In this document: one piece after another, positions 12,063 through 23,377 of the stretch
Position numbering within the stretch: position 1 is the stretch's first letter
Layout: every line of letters begins with the position of its first letter
Assembly (NCBI GenBank): GCA_039111635.1
Contig: JBCAQO010000004.1
Span: 3,162,001 to 3,226,000, forward strand
DNA length: 64,000 nucleotides
Source of the DNA: Heterobasidion occidentale
Taxonomy: Eukaryota > Basidiomycota > Agaricomycetes > Russulales > Bondarzewiaceae
Direction: 5' to 3'
The notes under the pieces: model-generated
Told to the model about the DNA's origin: nothing
Databases searched by the model: none
The model's input: only the letters and a program-made list of their open reading frames with translations
Made by a program: the position numbers and the translations under genes

Positions 12063-14163
12063 ATGGCGTTTGCTACCAGGTGAGCAAGTTGCCTTATTGT
12101 ACTCCATGTCTGATTCACGTTAGAATTTCAGTGCCTCTGCGTTTGGGATGAAGCCTCCCGAAATCAAGACTGCATTATCGGGTCTTGTCACAGTTCCTAA
12201 CACGCCTCCAAACGGTTCTCTGTTTGGCGGACAAGGGCAACAGACGCAGCAGCTGGGGCAATCCGGTGGTCTGTTTGGTGGATTGGGGGGAACCGCACAA
12301 CAACAGAACCAGCTCGGAGGGGGTCTCTTTGGTGGAACGAACAACAATTCCCAGCCTGCAGGAGGGCTCTTTGGTGCAGCAAGCGGAAGCAACCAGCAAC
12401 AAGGTCAGCCTGCCGGGGGACTGTTTGGCGGGGCAGGTGGAAACACTCAACCTACAGGAGGGCTTTTTGGAAATGCAAGCAATGCAGTGCAGAATCAGCC
12501 CACGGGTGGCTTGTTTGGTGCCGCACAGCAGCAGACTCAGCCCTCAGGCGGTCTGTTCGGGAATACAGGTCAGAACCAGCAGCAACAACCGTCCTCCGGT
12601 TTATTTGGCCAGCACGCGACTAACACAGCACCTCAATCGAATTTTCTTTCTCCACAAAATGCAGGCCAAAACAATTCTCAGACGGGCGGCGGCCTTTTTG
12701 GAGCCAGCAATAACCAGCAGGGAGGGTCAAGTTGGAATCAAAACAATCCCCTGCTTCCTAAATCTGCCTTTGGCGGCAACCCTGGGACAACGAACAATGC
12801 GCCCAACACGGGGACTTCCTCGCTTTTTGGCCAAACGCCATCGCAAAATACTGGTTTAGGAACCTCACTTCTAGGTCAGGCACAACAATCACAACAGCCG
12901 TACGTAGTTTCGCTTCTTACTTTTCTCGGGTCGATATAGTTCTTTGATCTATTTAACACAGATCATTGTTCGGCTCCACCAATACTGGATTGTTTGGCCA
13001 GCAACAAAAACCACAGTCGGCGTAAGGCCCTTTGTCCTCTTGTAGTATATATAACTGATGAGGCTAAACAGGTTTGGGTTCGCACAAAACAGCTTCGATC
13101 AACCTCCTCTCGCTAACATATGGCTGCCAGGTTGGGCAGCACCTTGCAACAATCCCAGTTCAATCAACCTGCTGCGCCGACGGGACCGCCTCCTTTCATA
13201 AGATCGACCAAATTCAACGATCTTCCCGATAACTTGAAGAAAACTTTTGAGGAGATTGAGTGCGTAGTCATCTTTCCTTCGTAGGAGCCCTCGTGTTGAA
13301 TACGCCCAGGGCCCATATTCAAGGCCGAGTCCAAATAGCTACCGACTTGAAGCAGCGAAAAGTCGGTGACGAAGCCGCGAAGGGCCAAGACCTTATTCGC
13401 AGTGTTCACAAGGTGTTTCTTTGTCCAGATGAACTTCGTGCTTAAGTGGCGCTGACGGCTTTCGACCCGTATAGGACCTCATCAAGTCTATTACCACGCT
13501 TCAATCTGATGTCCTTTTGACTCGGGATGTGAAAGCGAAAGCCGACCAAACCGTGCAAGACACCATCGTCTCCATGCACATTATTGATGGATTCCGGAAC
13601 CCGCAACAGCAGCACGGATCACATTTGAGGAACCATGCTTCCTTCCCTCTCGAGTACGTCGACTGATAGTGAAAAAGTTTCGGAAGCTGAGCAAGTTTTA
13701 CGCACGATGACTATTGCCGATAGATTCTTCACACGCCTTGCGGAACAAATGCGGAGACGTCTACAATGGTACAAAGCGACCATCGAGGTATATTTCTTTA
13801 CAAGCATGGCTATCTCACCCAGAACTGAGTCTTATGTTACGATCAGCAAATCGAAAGGAAGTTGGATTCGACAGCTCACCATGCGCAGTACACACCACAA
13901 GGTGTGCATTTTCCCTAGCTTTCATTGATGTCTATCGAGTTCTGAACAATGTCATGCTAGCGATATCGACCACACTGGAAGCCCAGCACGCTTCGTTCAT
14001 CGCTTTAGCAAACAAAACTGCTGCTCTAGATGCCAGCTTGCAGAAGGTGAATGCGATCTATACGCAGCTGTGGCGTGCCAAAACAGGAAGTATGCGAGAT
14101 CCCTTCAATGAGTTGGACAGAGGGGCTGGTGGTGAATTTGGTCTGGAAGGATTGTCCGGATAG
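12063..14163 (+). CDS. NUP57: FG nucleoporin NUP57/NUP54
   Basis: Central-channel nucleoporin of the Nup62 complex. A first exon of only 17 nt (MAFAT, 12063-12079) joins exon 2 (12132-12899), which is packed with GGLFG repeats spaced by Gln/Asn-rich linkers; the repeats bind transport receptors. More GLFG follows in 12962-13021. The C-terminal coiled-coil domain that docks to Nup62/Nup49 runs through exons ending at 13259, then 13310-13412, 13475-13653, 13724-13787, 13847-13901 and 13940-14163 (RSTKFNDLPDNLKKTFEEIE, EQMRRRLQWYKATIEQIERK, ALDASLQKVNAIYTQLW). Between FGFAQNSFDQPPLAN (from 13072) and LGSTLQQSQFNQ (13132 onward) the frame changes with no usable intron; one extra base there makes the whole gene sum to 552 aa. 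That site is marked as a probable sequence error. Confidence 0.85.
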
Positions 14164-14651
14164 TGAGAATGTTCTTGGTTCATCGTTGTTTTATATTTCT
14201 GTTTGCTATGACATCCCTCTTTGCCTTGATCAACTACTCTGTAAGACATACGTAATTACTTGCTTTTCTGTTGCGCACAGCCATAGATGGTAGTACAGTG
14301 CATTCGAGGTGTCATAAAAGTTGATGAAATTGAAACACAGATTGGCAGATATCAGCTTCATGCACAACAACGTTGAGTGCTGTGCCTGATCTAACTATTG
14401 ACAACGACAACCATGAGCGTCGACATTCATCCTTCTCTTCCGACAACTCTTTCTGTCTCCAATCTTCACTTGGCTCGCTTGCAATAGCAGCGGTGGTGCG
14501 TTTCCTTGCAATTCCGGCAGTGGCCCGACTGAGGACACTCACTGGCAGGAATAGAAGTTCCAGGAATTCACACTCGATTTCCCATCTACTTCCGTCCAAT
14601 CGCCGAGTGTTAGACATTGGGTTTCCTTCACAGAGAGTCTTTCGACCATCC
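14164..14651. other. Intergenic spacer with open frame leading into the next gene
   Basis: About 490 bp between NUP57 and the coiled-coil gene. From 14373 the frame of the downstream gene is open without a stop, so a longer N terminus (starting MSAVPDLTIDNDN) is possible. I prefer the later ATG because the upstream residues look non-conserved and basic. Confidence 0.4.
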
Positions 14652-16672
14652 ATGGCTGAGTATCCTCAGAACGATATTGTATCTGGAGAGCAGTACCGCT
14701 ACGCTCTTACCAACTTCGTATGTCTTTCCCCTCGAGGATCACATCGAATCTGATCTCACGCTGCCATTTCCTAGCGTATAGCCCACGAGAAGGTCGAGCA
14801 GCAACGCGCACAGCTTGAAGAGCAGGAGAAGCAGGTCGCTTTGCTTCGAGCTCGGATTGCCACTTTGGAGGGCACTTCCACACTGAATGTGCCAAAGGCG
14901 GGTGTAAGACATGGTGGAAATTCCGTCGACGATTTCTCCATCAAAGTAGGTTGCCTTAGTCTTTATGGCCTAGTGTGCCTTGCCCTCGTTAGAGGACATG
15001 ATGCTAAGTCACGACACTATACAGAATGCTGCCTCACAGCTGGAACGTCAGATCAACAGATGGGCAACCGATATCCTGCGCGCTCCCCCTGCCAGTCTGA
15101 ACGAGATCCGCGACGCAGCATTCACAGACCTTGTCAATGGTGCTGAATTCGAACCCGGCGACGATGCGCGTCCCATGCTTGTACAGAATCTTCTGAGACA
15201 TCTACTTGCTGAGACCATATCGGAAGCCATCATCAACTGCCTCATCGTGACCAGTTCTACCGAGGCCAATATTCAGCTCACACGGATCCATGAACATATT
15301 TTTGCACGTGCGTCTTCAACTCTGCCATCGCCGTGGATTACAGTGTAGTGGTAGTCCTTGTCTCACCAGATTTGTGATTAAATTCCTGCTTTCCTCATTG
15401 CTCCCACAACCTCAAAAAAATTATCATAGATTCTGTATGTAAAGGAGATGTCTCAGAATTTTTTGTGATGGAATGGCACCAGAAATGTGTCACTATCAAA
15501 TGTTTTGGAACAATAGCGAAATGTCACGGAATGGGGGTCCTTGACACAGCGTGACACTGTCACGGCATGCTACTGCAACCTGCATGCGGGCCTCATTGTC
15601 CTTCAATAACTTTGTTTTTCTTATCTTGTTGAGATAATTGGCACCCTGTTGTGTTGATTTCAGATAGATCTGGTGAAGAGGACCTGCAATGAGAGGTAGA
15701 GAAATTCAGTCGGCAACAATGGTTTAGAGGCGACGCGCGAGGCGTCTCGGTGTGGGGCTCCGAGTCGCGTCACACTTGTTATCTCAAAGGCTCTCTACGA
15801 TCCAAACCTAGATGGATTTCTTTCAAATCTACTGTATTAGGTACACATTTAACCAGGCTAAATACCCAGGTGCTTTTTGGAGGGTGCTTAAATTCCAACT
15901 GTGGAGCAATTTAGCATATGAAAGTTAATTATGGCTTAATTTTGGCCATTCCTGATGTATATGCTCTTGCCCGGAATGCATCTTCGCACAAGGGACCACA
16001 GATTTCTGTACAAACATGCACACATGGTACGTATAGCTGATATGATTTTATGAAGATTTTGGGAAGTGAAATGCAGAAGTTTTATTGGAGGTGTGTCAAG
16101 GACTACCAGTGAGACAAGGACTACCACTACACTGTACTTAGAATATTTGCCCTGCAGGTGATCCAACAGTCGCCTCGGTATGGAGACGGCAGACATTCTC
16201 AGCGGCGGTCGACGCCTGCTCACCTGAGATGTCGCGCGCGATTCTTGAAGAGCACATGCCAACGCTTATCGAACTGCTTAGCCCCGCCGACTCGGGCCCA
16301 ACGCCCGTCTTCACCGCCGCGGCTGCAGTCCTGGAATCAGCCTACGAGTTCTCCCGCATGCTGCATGGCTCTCCCTCCAGTGCAGGCGACACCGCCGACG
16401 CGTTTTACCGCTCGTTCGTACCGGAGCTCGGGAGCACCTTGTACCCCCGCCAGGTCGAGCTTGTTAAGCGATGTATGCGGAGCGAGCGAGGAGAGCTAGA
16501 TCGAGTCGGGGCGACGATCTTCCCTGGGCTCGTCAAGGTTACACGAGGGCCAATGACGTCTGATGGTCGGAGTGCGGATAACATGCATACAGTGGTGAGG
16601 CGGGCACAAGTCGTATGTGAGTGTGCCTTGCAGGCAGGCAGTCAGGCTCATACGAACGGAACGGCCGCGTGA
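14652..16672 (+). CDS. Coiled-coil protein of unknown function, intron carries a transposon
   Basis: I do not recognise the family. Exons 14652-14717, 14775-14945, 15025-15307 and 16158-16672 give 344 aa, all phases agreeing. Residues about 20-60 form a heptad-rich helix (RIAHEKVEQQRAQLEEQEKQ then VALLRARIATLEG). The rest is predicted mostly helical, with SQLERQINRWATDIL, VQNLLRHLLAETISEAII, SRAILEEHMPTLIELLSP and LYPRQVELVKRC. The overall impression is a soluble scaffold or a regulator of cytoskeletal or membrane traffic, but that is only an impression. The third intron is 850 nt instead of about 55 because it contains an inverted-repeat element; the other introns are 57 and 79 nt. The start may lie further upstream, since the same frame is open from 14373. 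Confidence 0.72.
15341..15366 (+). repeat. Left terminal inverted repeat
   Basis: Twenty-six bases identical to the reverse complement of the right end. Preceded by the target-site TA. Confidence 0.92.
16109..16134 (-). repeat. Right terminal inverted repeat
   Basis: Perfect reverse complement of the left end, followed by TA. Immediately inside it lies a partial tandem copy of its own inner part. Confidence 0.92.
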
Positions 16673-16869
16673 GACCTGCGGTTGATGTATCCTTTTTTGA
16701 CTGGGTTCTTTCTATGTATGTCAAGAGTTTGGTGATGTTTTCGACCAATCTTACTCGTATATCATTAGATGGAAATGATGGGTGTAGGGTCTATTTTGAT
16801 GTCTATAATCAGAGGGATATATTATATAGCCCTACACAACCAACAACGATGCGACGGTAGCTTGCGCTT

Positions 16870-19008
16870 CTACAACCTGTAGGGAACAGACACGCAGTGA
16901 GATAAAGTAGAGGATGATTCGAGGTGAACACGAACATCTAACGCCTGCTGCACCTCCAGCCGTCTCCGCGCCGCCTCTAACCAGTCTTTCACGAGTACTT
17001 TGGCGGTACCTGCTAGTTGATTGAGCTCCCTTGTGGCGCTGTCCAGGTCTTTCTCGTGCAGATAATGTTCTGCACGCGACAGGGTACTCAGAACGTCGTC
17101 ACCGGAAACCAAACCTTGGCGGCGGAACGTGAAGGTGGAGAAAACATGCGACGCAATATGCGACAACAGGCCGGCGTTCTGGTCTGGTACGAGGGCGACG
17201 CTGGATACGCGGGGTGCAACAGAAGTGGTGAACCACGACGCAAGGTCAACGAAAGGCTCGACCCCGACGTCAGGAACGTCGGAGGCCTCGAGGGCCTCGA
17301 GTGCAGTAGAAACGATGGGATCGTCTTTTGCTGCGGCAATGTGACGCAGCACACGGAGCTCGTCACGGAATGGCTTGCGCGCGGGCGCATCGACGGCGTT
17401 GTGAAGCGCGCGGATGGCGGACCAGAGAGAGTGAATGTGCAGGTTTTGGTCCAGGTAGGAGGAATTGTCGAGGGCGACGCGTTCCAGACGCTTGAGGTTC
17501 GCGGCGAGTTCATCGAGTTTGGCGAGACGCCCGCCACGTTCCTGCTCGACGCGTACTTTAATCTCACGAATCCAGCGGCGTTGAAGTTCAATGCCTTGAG
17601 CGATGATCTCCTCCTTCAAGCTGAAAGTCACGATGTTCAGAGGCATGGATATGGAACACTGATGCATAGAAACTTACCGTTCGTTGATGATCTCTTTCTG
17701 CGTTTCCAGCTCTTGCTGCATCTTTTCGCGGTAGAAAGAAGCAAGCTTAGTCTTTTCCTCATCAAGGTATTCCAAAAACCCTGCTTCTTGATTAGCCAGC
17801 TTATCCTGAGCTTCGAGCTCCAGCTCTAAGAGCTTAAGAGTGTATTCCCTGGACTGTTCATCCATCTGCCGCTCAAGTTTCCGCTCCTCCTCCTCCTTCA
17901 CCTTGTCAAAGTTGTAAGCCAACTCGGTCAAGTCAGTCTTGGCGGTGTCCAGTACGTCACGGGCCTTAGACGAGGCAGAGGGATTTGAATTGAGGAAGGA
18001 GGCAAGATTGTCTATTGTGGAAGCCAAATGAGCGAGCACAGGCTCCGAAGAACTGAGTTCGGCTACGACCGGGGCGATGAGGGGCAGAGGAGCAGGTGCT
18101 TCCTCCTTCGTGGGAGCCTTCGGAGGTTTCGGCGGTGCTGGACGCGAATAGCCAGGGGGAGGCTCATGACCGAGGGGGAGAGGAATATCGTAGAGATTCG
18201 AGGGTTTGGCTTTGGCCTCAGTCTCAAGAGCATCTGACACAGCAGGCACGGACTGTGAAGGGGTAGCAGCAGCACCAGAAGAAGTGTCGATGGGCTTGCC
18301 AGAGAGGGCGGCCTCAGCCTGCCTGACCAAATCCTCGACGCCTTCAGAAAACTGCTCTGCTTTATGCTTCGCAATCGCTGCTGCCTTCGCGCCCTGCTCG
18401 TAGACCTTTTCCTCGTTCGCCTTGATGTCCGTTTTGAGTTGCCCGACAACCTTCTGAACCTTGCCCTTCGCCTCCTGCGACTGTCTCTCTGCGGCGGCCG
18501 TAGCAGCTTTGACCTCTTCCGAGATGGTAGCTTTCACCTTCTTTGCCTTGTCAGAGGTTTCCTCCGTCGCGTATCCGAGCTGCTTCCTAGCAAACTGGTA
18601 CGTCGCAACAGACCCATTTACGGAAGCCTCGACGACATCTCCGACTGTCAGATTGTCCCAGTCGTGAGCCTCTGCGAATTCGAGGACAGCGGCACCAAAG
18701 GGGATCTGGCCCTGGAAGAGGTCGTAGTACTGGCGGTTATTGAACGAAACGAAGGCGGATCCGATGTAAAACGTCGCGGTCGCCGCGGTCGTGTAGAACA
18801 CCAGTCGGGGGAGAATACGTTTCTTTTTCTTTGGAGCTGAAGGGGATGCTGCCTCCGCCGCCTCTGTCGTGAGACGCTGTAAATCACGAGAATTGTTCAG
18901 ATGACGGCGTCGGAAATATTATGGGAGACGTACTCTCCGGGATACTCTGACGAGGCCCCTGCTCGCAGGTTGGGCAGCCTGCCTAGCTACGGGCAAAGCT
19001 CGGTACAT
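16870..19008 (-). CDS. MIC60: MICOS subunit MIC60 (mitofilin)
   Basis: Inner-membrane protein that shapes crista junctions in mitochondria as the core of the MICOS complex. Exons 18934-19008, 17678-18876 and 16870-17620 give 674 aa. The N terminus is Arg/Ala-rich without acids (MYRALPVARQAAQPASRGLV), as expected for a matrix targeting peptide. A single transmembrane helix follows at about residues 45-65 (LVFYTTAATATFYIGSAFVS), then a long charged coiled coil in the intermembrane space, and a C-terminal mitofilin domain (ELQRRWIREIKVRVEQERGG, DELAANLKRLERVALDNS, HIHSLWSAIRALHNAVD, HVFSTFTFRRQGLVSGDDVL, LDSATRELNQLAGTAKVLVK). Length and order are normal for the family. A short minus-strand exon 1 carries only the presequence. 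Confidence 0.9.
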
Positions 19009-19567
19009 CCGTCGAGCCCGTTGAAGTTGTTGAGAAATGCGTGTCTGCTGTCCGTCCTTCACTCCAAGCGGTTCTTGCCGAATACCCGTTACGGCGTCAC
19101 GCGTATGTCATAGACGTTGCACTGTGACACCTGGTGATACCGGCCTCCCGTGACATGCTCCCGAGTCCCGATGCGCACTTGTAGTCCACTTGTTTTCTAG
19201 GATCGGCCTTTACCCTTTGTTTCAAGTAAAATAGCCCACAGCGTGCGTCGGACGACGTTCGTTGCACTCTTGAATGCACCCACAGAGGACTTCGTGTGGC
19301 CATTCTGCGCAAATTGATTGGACTGGGTGTACTTCGGTATCCGGTTTCTGTATGCGCTCTTCCATCCTCCTGCCGTAGGACATTGCATGATTGCACTAGG
19401 TCTTCTGTAGGACATCGGTACAGCAATCGATATAGACATCATGAGCAGCACCGTCTGGCGTCAAGTGTTCTTGCTTCATATCATGGAGGCCGCTGCCAGT
19501 CGGGCCGAAGATAAGCTGGGCTCCTCAGCTAGGCGCTCGACGTTCGTCCTTCCTCATCCATCTCATC
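19009..19567. promoter_or_regulatory. Divergent promoter region (MIC60 / ATG22)
   Basis: About 560 bp between two genes transcribed away from each other. Several short frames cross it, but none looks like protein. No defined element is claimed. Confidence 0.45.
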
Positions 19568-22189
19568 ATGGGTGACACCTTTCGCGTGAACGCGGACCGC
19601 AAAGATACAACACAAGTGGAACTTAATGACCCCGAGCTCGAAAGCGATACACGTTCACTGAGTGGGAAAAGCCCGTCCAACCCCAAATGGACGACGACGC
19701 GACGAGAATTACGGTGTTTTTATCTATACTACATTGTGAGGCACCATGGCTTTTGACTGGATGCTCCGTATTTCGTTTGACTCTCGCCTTCTGACATGAT
19801 TTTGATATTACGAAGGGCAACAATGGCCTTTCTGGGTTCAATTTTGGCCCTTCGCAGTTCCAAAATTTGCTGTATCTAGCTGGATACGACCCAGAGCAAC
19901 CGCCATTCACTGCGGCCTGTGGGAGTGGTACAGGTTGCGTGCTTCCTTACTTAGGCCGTGTTCGTGACAGTAAGTGCTCACTTCCTGGTGTAGCTCCGAT
20001 ATAACATGCGGAGTTTCGTTCTCCCAGTCAACTCGATTGTACTCCTCACAAATGGTATCAGTTTTGCCATCCAGGCCGTCCTTCTCTTGATGATCGGGGC
20101 ATGGGCAGACTATGGACGTTGGAGGTAAAGCCTACATTCATGTTCCAAGGCTTCCGCCCACGAAACTATTTCCACAGGCCCAACATCACTATTTTCTTCA
20201 CTTTAGTGGCTGTTGGAGTATCATTTGCCTGGCTCGGTGTCGATGAGCCGTCGCAATGGCGTGCCGGAATCGCACTTTATGTACTCGGTCGTGAGTTTTT
20301 GCTGGACTGAATTCAACGTGGCGTTCCTTGACAACTTCCACCAGTGATCACCTATCAGGCAAGTAAAGCAACCTCCAATCCATATTCACATTTTCCGAGC
20401 AACATCGTAGTGCGCTCTCACGTTCTGGACGGCCGCGTTTCCTGGGCTCGCGCGCAATCTCCCAGAGGTTGAACAGTCCGCTGAGGAAGCGAAGCAAGGG
20501 AAGAAATCGTCGGTTGTTTTCTCTTGCATGTCTTCTCTCTCTCTCTCCTGAATCCTTGTTCTTGTCTTGAACAGCCTCGATGACCACGCGAATTTCGAGT
20601 CCCTCGCGAGGAACCGGATCTCGAACATGTCGTTCGCAATTTGCTCGGCCGGCGAGATCGTTGTCCTTGCAATCATGGTCGGCATCATTAAGGGCCTGAA
20701 GGCAGGCGATAGCACCGAAAACAACACGAAATCCTTCAGCGTGCTCATTGCATTCTCTGGTGCTGTTTGGCGTGGGTCTTATCTTCAGCTGTAGACATGA
20801 CATGCGTTCTCATGACATTTCCTGCTGTCTAGTCCTTTGTGCCATTCCATGGTTCATTTTCGAGAAGCGCCGGCCGGGACTTGCGCTTCCTCCAGGAGCC
20901 TCTCTCGTAACGATCGGTTTCAAACAAACTTATGTCGCATTCCGTGAATGCCTGCGCCTGAAGCAGACTTTCTTATACCTCCTATTCTATTTCCTGATGT
21001 ACGTCCCTCGCTGTGCACTCCTCCGCGCCGGACTTGAAGGCTGGGTTGCAGGGGTGATGTTTTGAATACCACGGTGTAAGTCCCGTTGCCGTTAATGACA
21101 CATGCTTGGTCGAAGTTGACATTGTTTGATGCAGGACTGTCATTGGGACTCTACAGAACAGGTCGCTGGACCTCGTAAATGTGTCAAATATGAGCGTTGA
21201 ACATGTTTATTCAGCGTTGTATCATATTCGACACTCCAATTGACCCTTCTGCTTTTGGTCGGGATCGTCGCGCAAGGGATCGGGATCTAGTATGTTTCCC
21301 TGTAATCCACTCTGTTAACTTGCTAAACCTCAATGAAGTGGATTTTGGCTCGTGCAGAAGAAGTACAGGATATCCACTAAAAGGGTGCGCTATCCCGTTG
21401 TCAGGGCATCATCAGTGTCCTATACTCATTGCCTCATCGCGCAGATGTTGATGTTCAATGTCTTTTGGATTTTGGTTCGTCCAGTGGAAGACATATCATC
21501 CCATCGCTGAACCTGATTGAATGCAGGTGCTGACGATTTGGGGCCTCATCGGTGTCCACACCGATAAATTCGGGTTCAAGCATATATGGGAAATCTGGTG
21601 CGCAACCTAATCTAGTGTTCCTGGATCTTCCTTCTTGATGACGTCTTTTGCGTAGGCTGTATCAAGTCTTTTACGGGCTGATGGTGTGTCCGTGGTATGC
21701 ATACAGTCAGACGATGATCAGCGAAGTCTCGCCCCTACCGCAAATGTACGTCTTCGTAGCTTGATTAAACGTTCTCCGGATAAGATATGGTGTTCCTGAC
21801 CATCGCTATCTAGGTTCCTATTTTTTGCCTTGTTCTCCGTCGTACGTCAAGCTCTTCTGTCCTTCCATCGCCGGATGTAAAAGATTAACATGATGTTATC
21901 TTCTCGAATAGATCGGGAAGACCTCTGCGTTCATAGGACCTTTCGTTTCCGAAGCCATCATCACTGCCTCCGGGAACAACAACAACATGCCGTTCGCATT
22001 TTTGTTTGGCTTGTACGTTACCATCGGCTTCTTCTCTTCTCCGACTGGACTATTCATTTTAAAATAAATAGGGGTGCGTTCAGCACAATATTCTTGTTCA
22101 TGGTTGATATGGAGAAGAGTCGTGTCGAGTGCGGGGAATTCGTGGCGGCTGAGGCAGAACATCAAGCATTTACTGATGTCGTTGTTTGA
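19568..22189 (+). CDS. ATG22: Vacuolar amino-acid effluxer ATG22
   Basis: Multi-span vacuolar membrane transporter of the ATG22 family (PF11700), which releases amino acids from the vacuole after autophagic breakdown. About 17 short exons can be joined in frame; the first are 19568-19735, 19816-19969, 20028-20124, 20178-20290, 20345-20358, 20411-20508 and 20575-20771. Diagnostic pieces are TRRELRCFYLYYI joined to GNNGLSGFNFGPSQFQNLL, GSGTGCVLPYLGRVRDINS, LIGAWADYGRW-type helix 3 (here LLLMIGAWADYGRW), VAVGVSFAWLGVDEP, SFAICSAGEIVVLAIMVGII, FIFEKRRPGLALPPG and the late YQVFYGLMVCPWYAYSQTMI and FALFSVIGKTSAFIGPFVSE. Exon 5 is a 14-nt micro-exon followed by an intron starting GC (20359-20410), the only GC-AG intron I found here. 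No frame break is seen. Confidence 0.85.
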
Positions 22190-23377
22190 GTGTTTACGTG
22201 AAATGGCCTCCAGGGAATGGCGATGATGTCACCACGAACAAAGACTTGGAGGATCCAAATGGTATCTTCTTCTGAAAGTCTTGCCTCACACGACCCTCCT
22301 ATGTAAGGCCCAGTGTTATCCACCCAAAGGAGAGATTGTACAGCCGCACCTGTCGAGAAAATCTAGAACACGATCATCACGGAAAGATTTGACGAAGTTC
22401 TATCTTATCACATCGAATGACTTCGAGGCGTCAACTCGGGAATTGCTAGCGGGAGCGAAGAGGGATGAAGGTTACGCCATAAGTCTCGAGAGAACAAACG
22501 GGAGTAAGTGGATGGAGAAAGCAGAAGTCCCGGTCCTCGAGATAAGAGCCGATCAAACCATGCATGGCCGACACTGGGTCGTATTAGAGAAGAGAATTCA
22601 ATCTCTTTGAGGCGAAGATGGAGACACGATGCATACTTTATGTAGCATGGCCGTCGTAAGGAGACGTCTACAACTGCAGCTATGGGAATGTCAATACTTG
22701 AGTCAAGGGATGAATGCGATAAGGACGCACCGACAGCTTCGACGTGTGGACATTTGGACAAACATAGGTCATGGCGAGAAGTCGGTGGGAACTTTCCGCC
22801 ATCGCTATACGTATTCAAGCATACTCTGACGCTCCGATAAAACTGGTGAGTCAAAACGTGCGTCTCTTAGTCTTTGATTGCGCGAGACGTCTTCATGCGC
22901 CGTTCCTAGAAAGTACCGGCAGGGAAGCCTGTCTAGAGAGAGGTACGGCCTCTAAAGTATAAGTAGTACACGGTTTAGGAGAAAATGAGGGGCCAACCTG
23001 CTTGCTTTCAACGGAAGCTGTTCTGGGAGTGCGGGGCATCGCTTAGCGCCATTGGCTCTAGTTAGCTCCGACGGACCGACTGGCTCACTTGTGAGCTCCT
23101 CTCTCCTTTCTTCCTCTCCACCACCGTCTTCCCTTTCCTCCACAGTACTCCCTGTAATCTCTCGTAATTAAGAGCCAGCCACGGCCTGAGGCAAGTCGCT
23201 CTCTTCCACTTTCTTGTCCGTTCCGTGACAAAGATCTAGCCAGCTGACAGCGCGCTGGCGTCGGACATCGCACAGGTTTTGTATAAGCCCACCCAACCCC
23301 ATCTAATCCATTCCCCACATTGTTCCTGCCTGCGCATCACTGCCACCTTTACCCCGCATTCTTTGTCTTGATCCACC
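22190..23377. other. Intergenic region, 1.2 kb
   Basis: Contains the 3' end of ATG22 and the promoter of the trehalase gene, with pyrimidine-rich stretches just before the trehalase start. Short frames on both strands match nothing recognisable. No repeat pair was seen. Confidence 0.5.

Larger units (their letters stand above)
15341..16134. mobile_element. Non-autonomous TIR transposon (MITE-like), TA target duplication
   Basis: A 794-bp insertion bounded by perfect 26-bp terminal inverted repeats that begin CAGTGTAGTGGTAGTCC and flanked on each side by TA (15339-15340 and 16135-16136). TA duplication with CAGT-type ends is the pattern of the Tc1/mariner-pogo/Fot1 superfamily. No transposase-like frame is present inside, so it would depend on an enzyme made elsewhere. 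The right end has a second, tandem copy of the TCAAGGACTACCA core (16096-16108 and 16115-16126 region), and a reverse copy of GTGTCAAGGAC lies internally near 15536. Removing the element and one TA leaves a normal 54-nt intron, so the insertion is spliced out and probably neutral. The perfect repeats suggest it is young. Confidence 0.85.
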
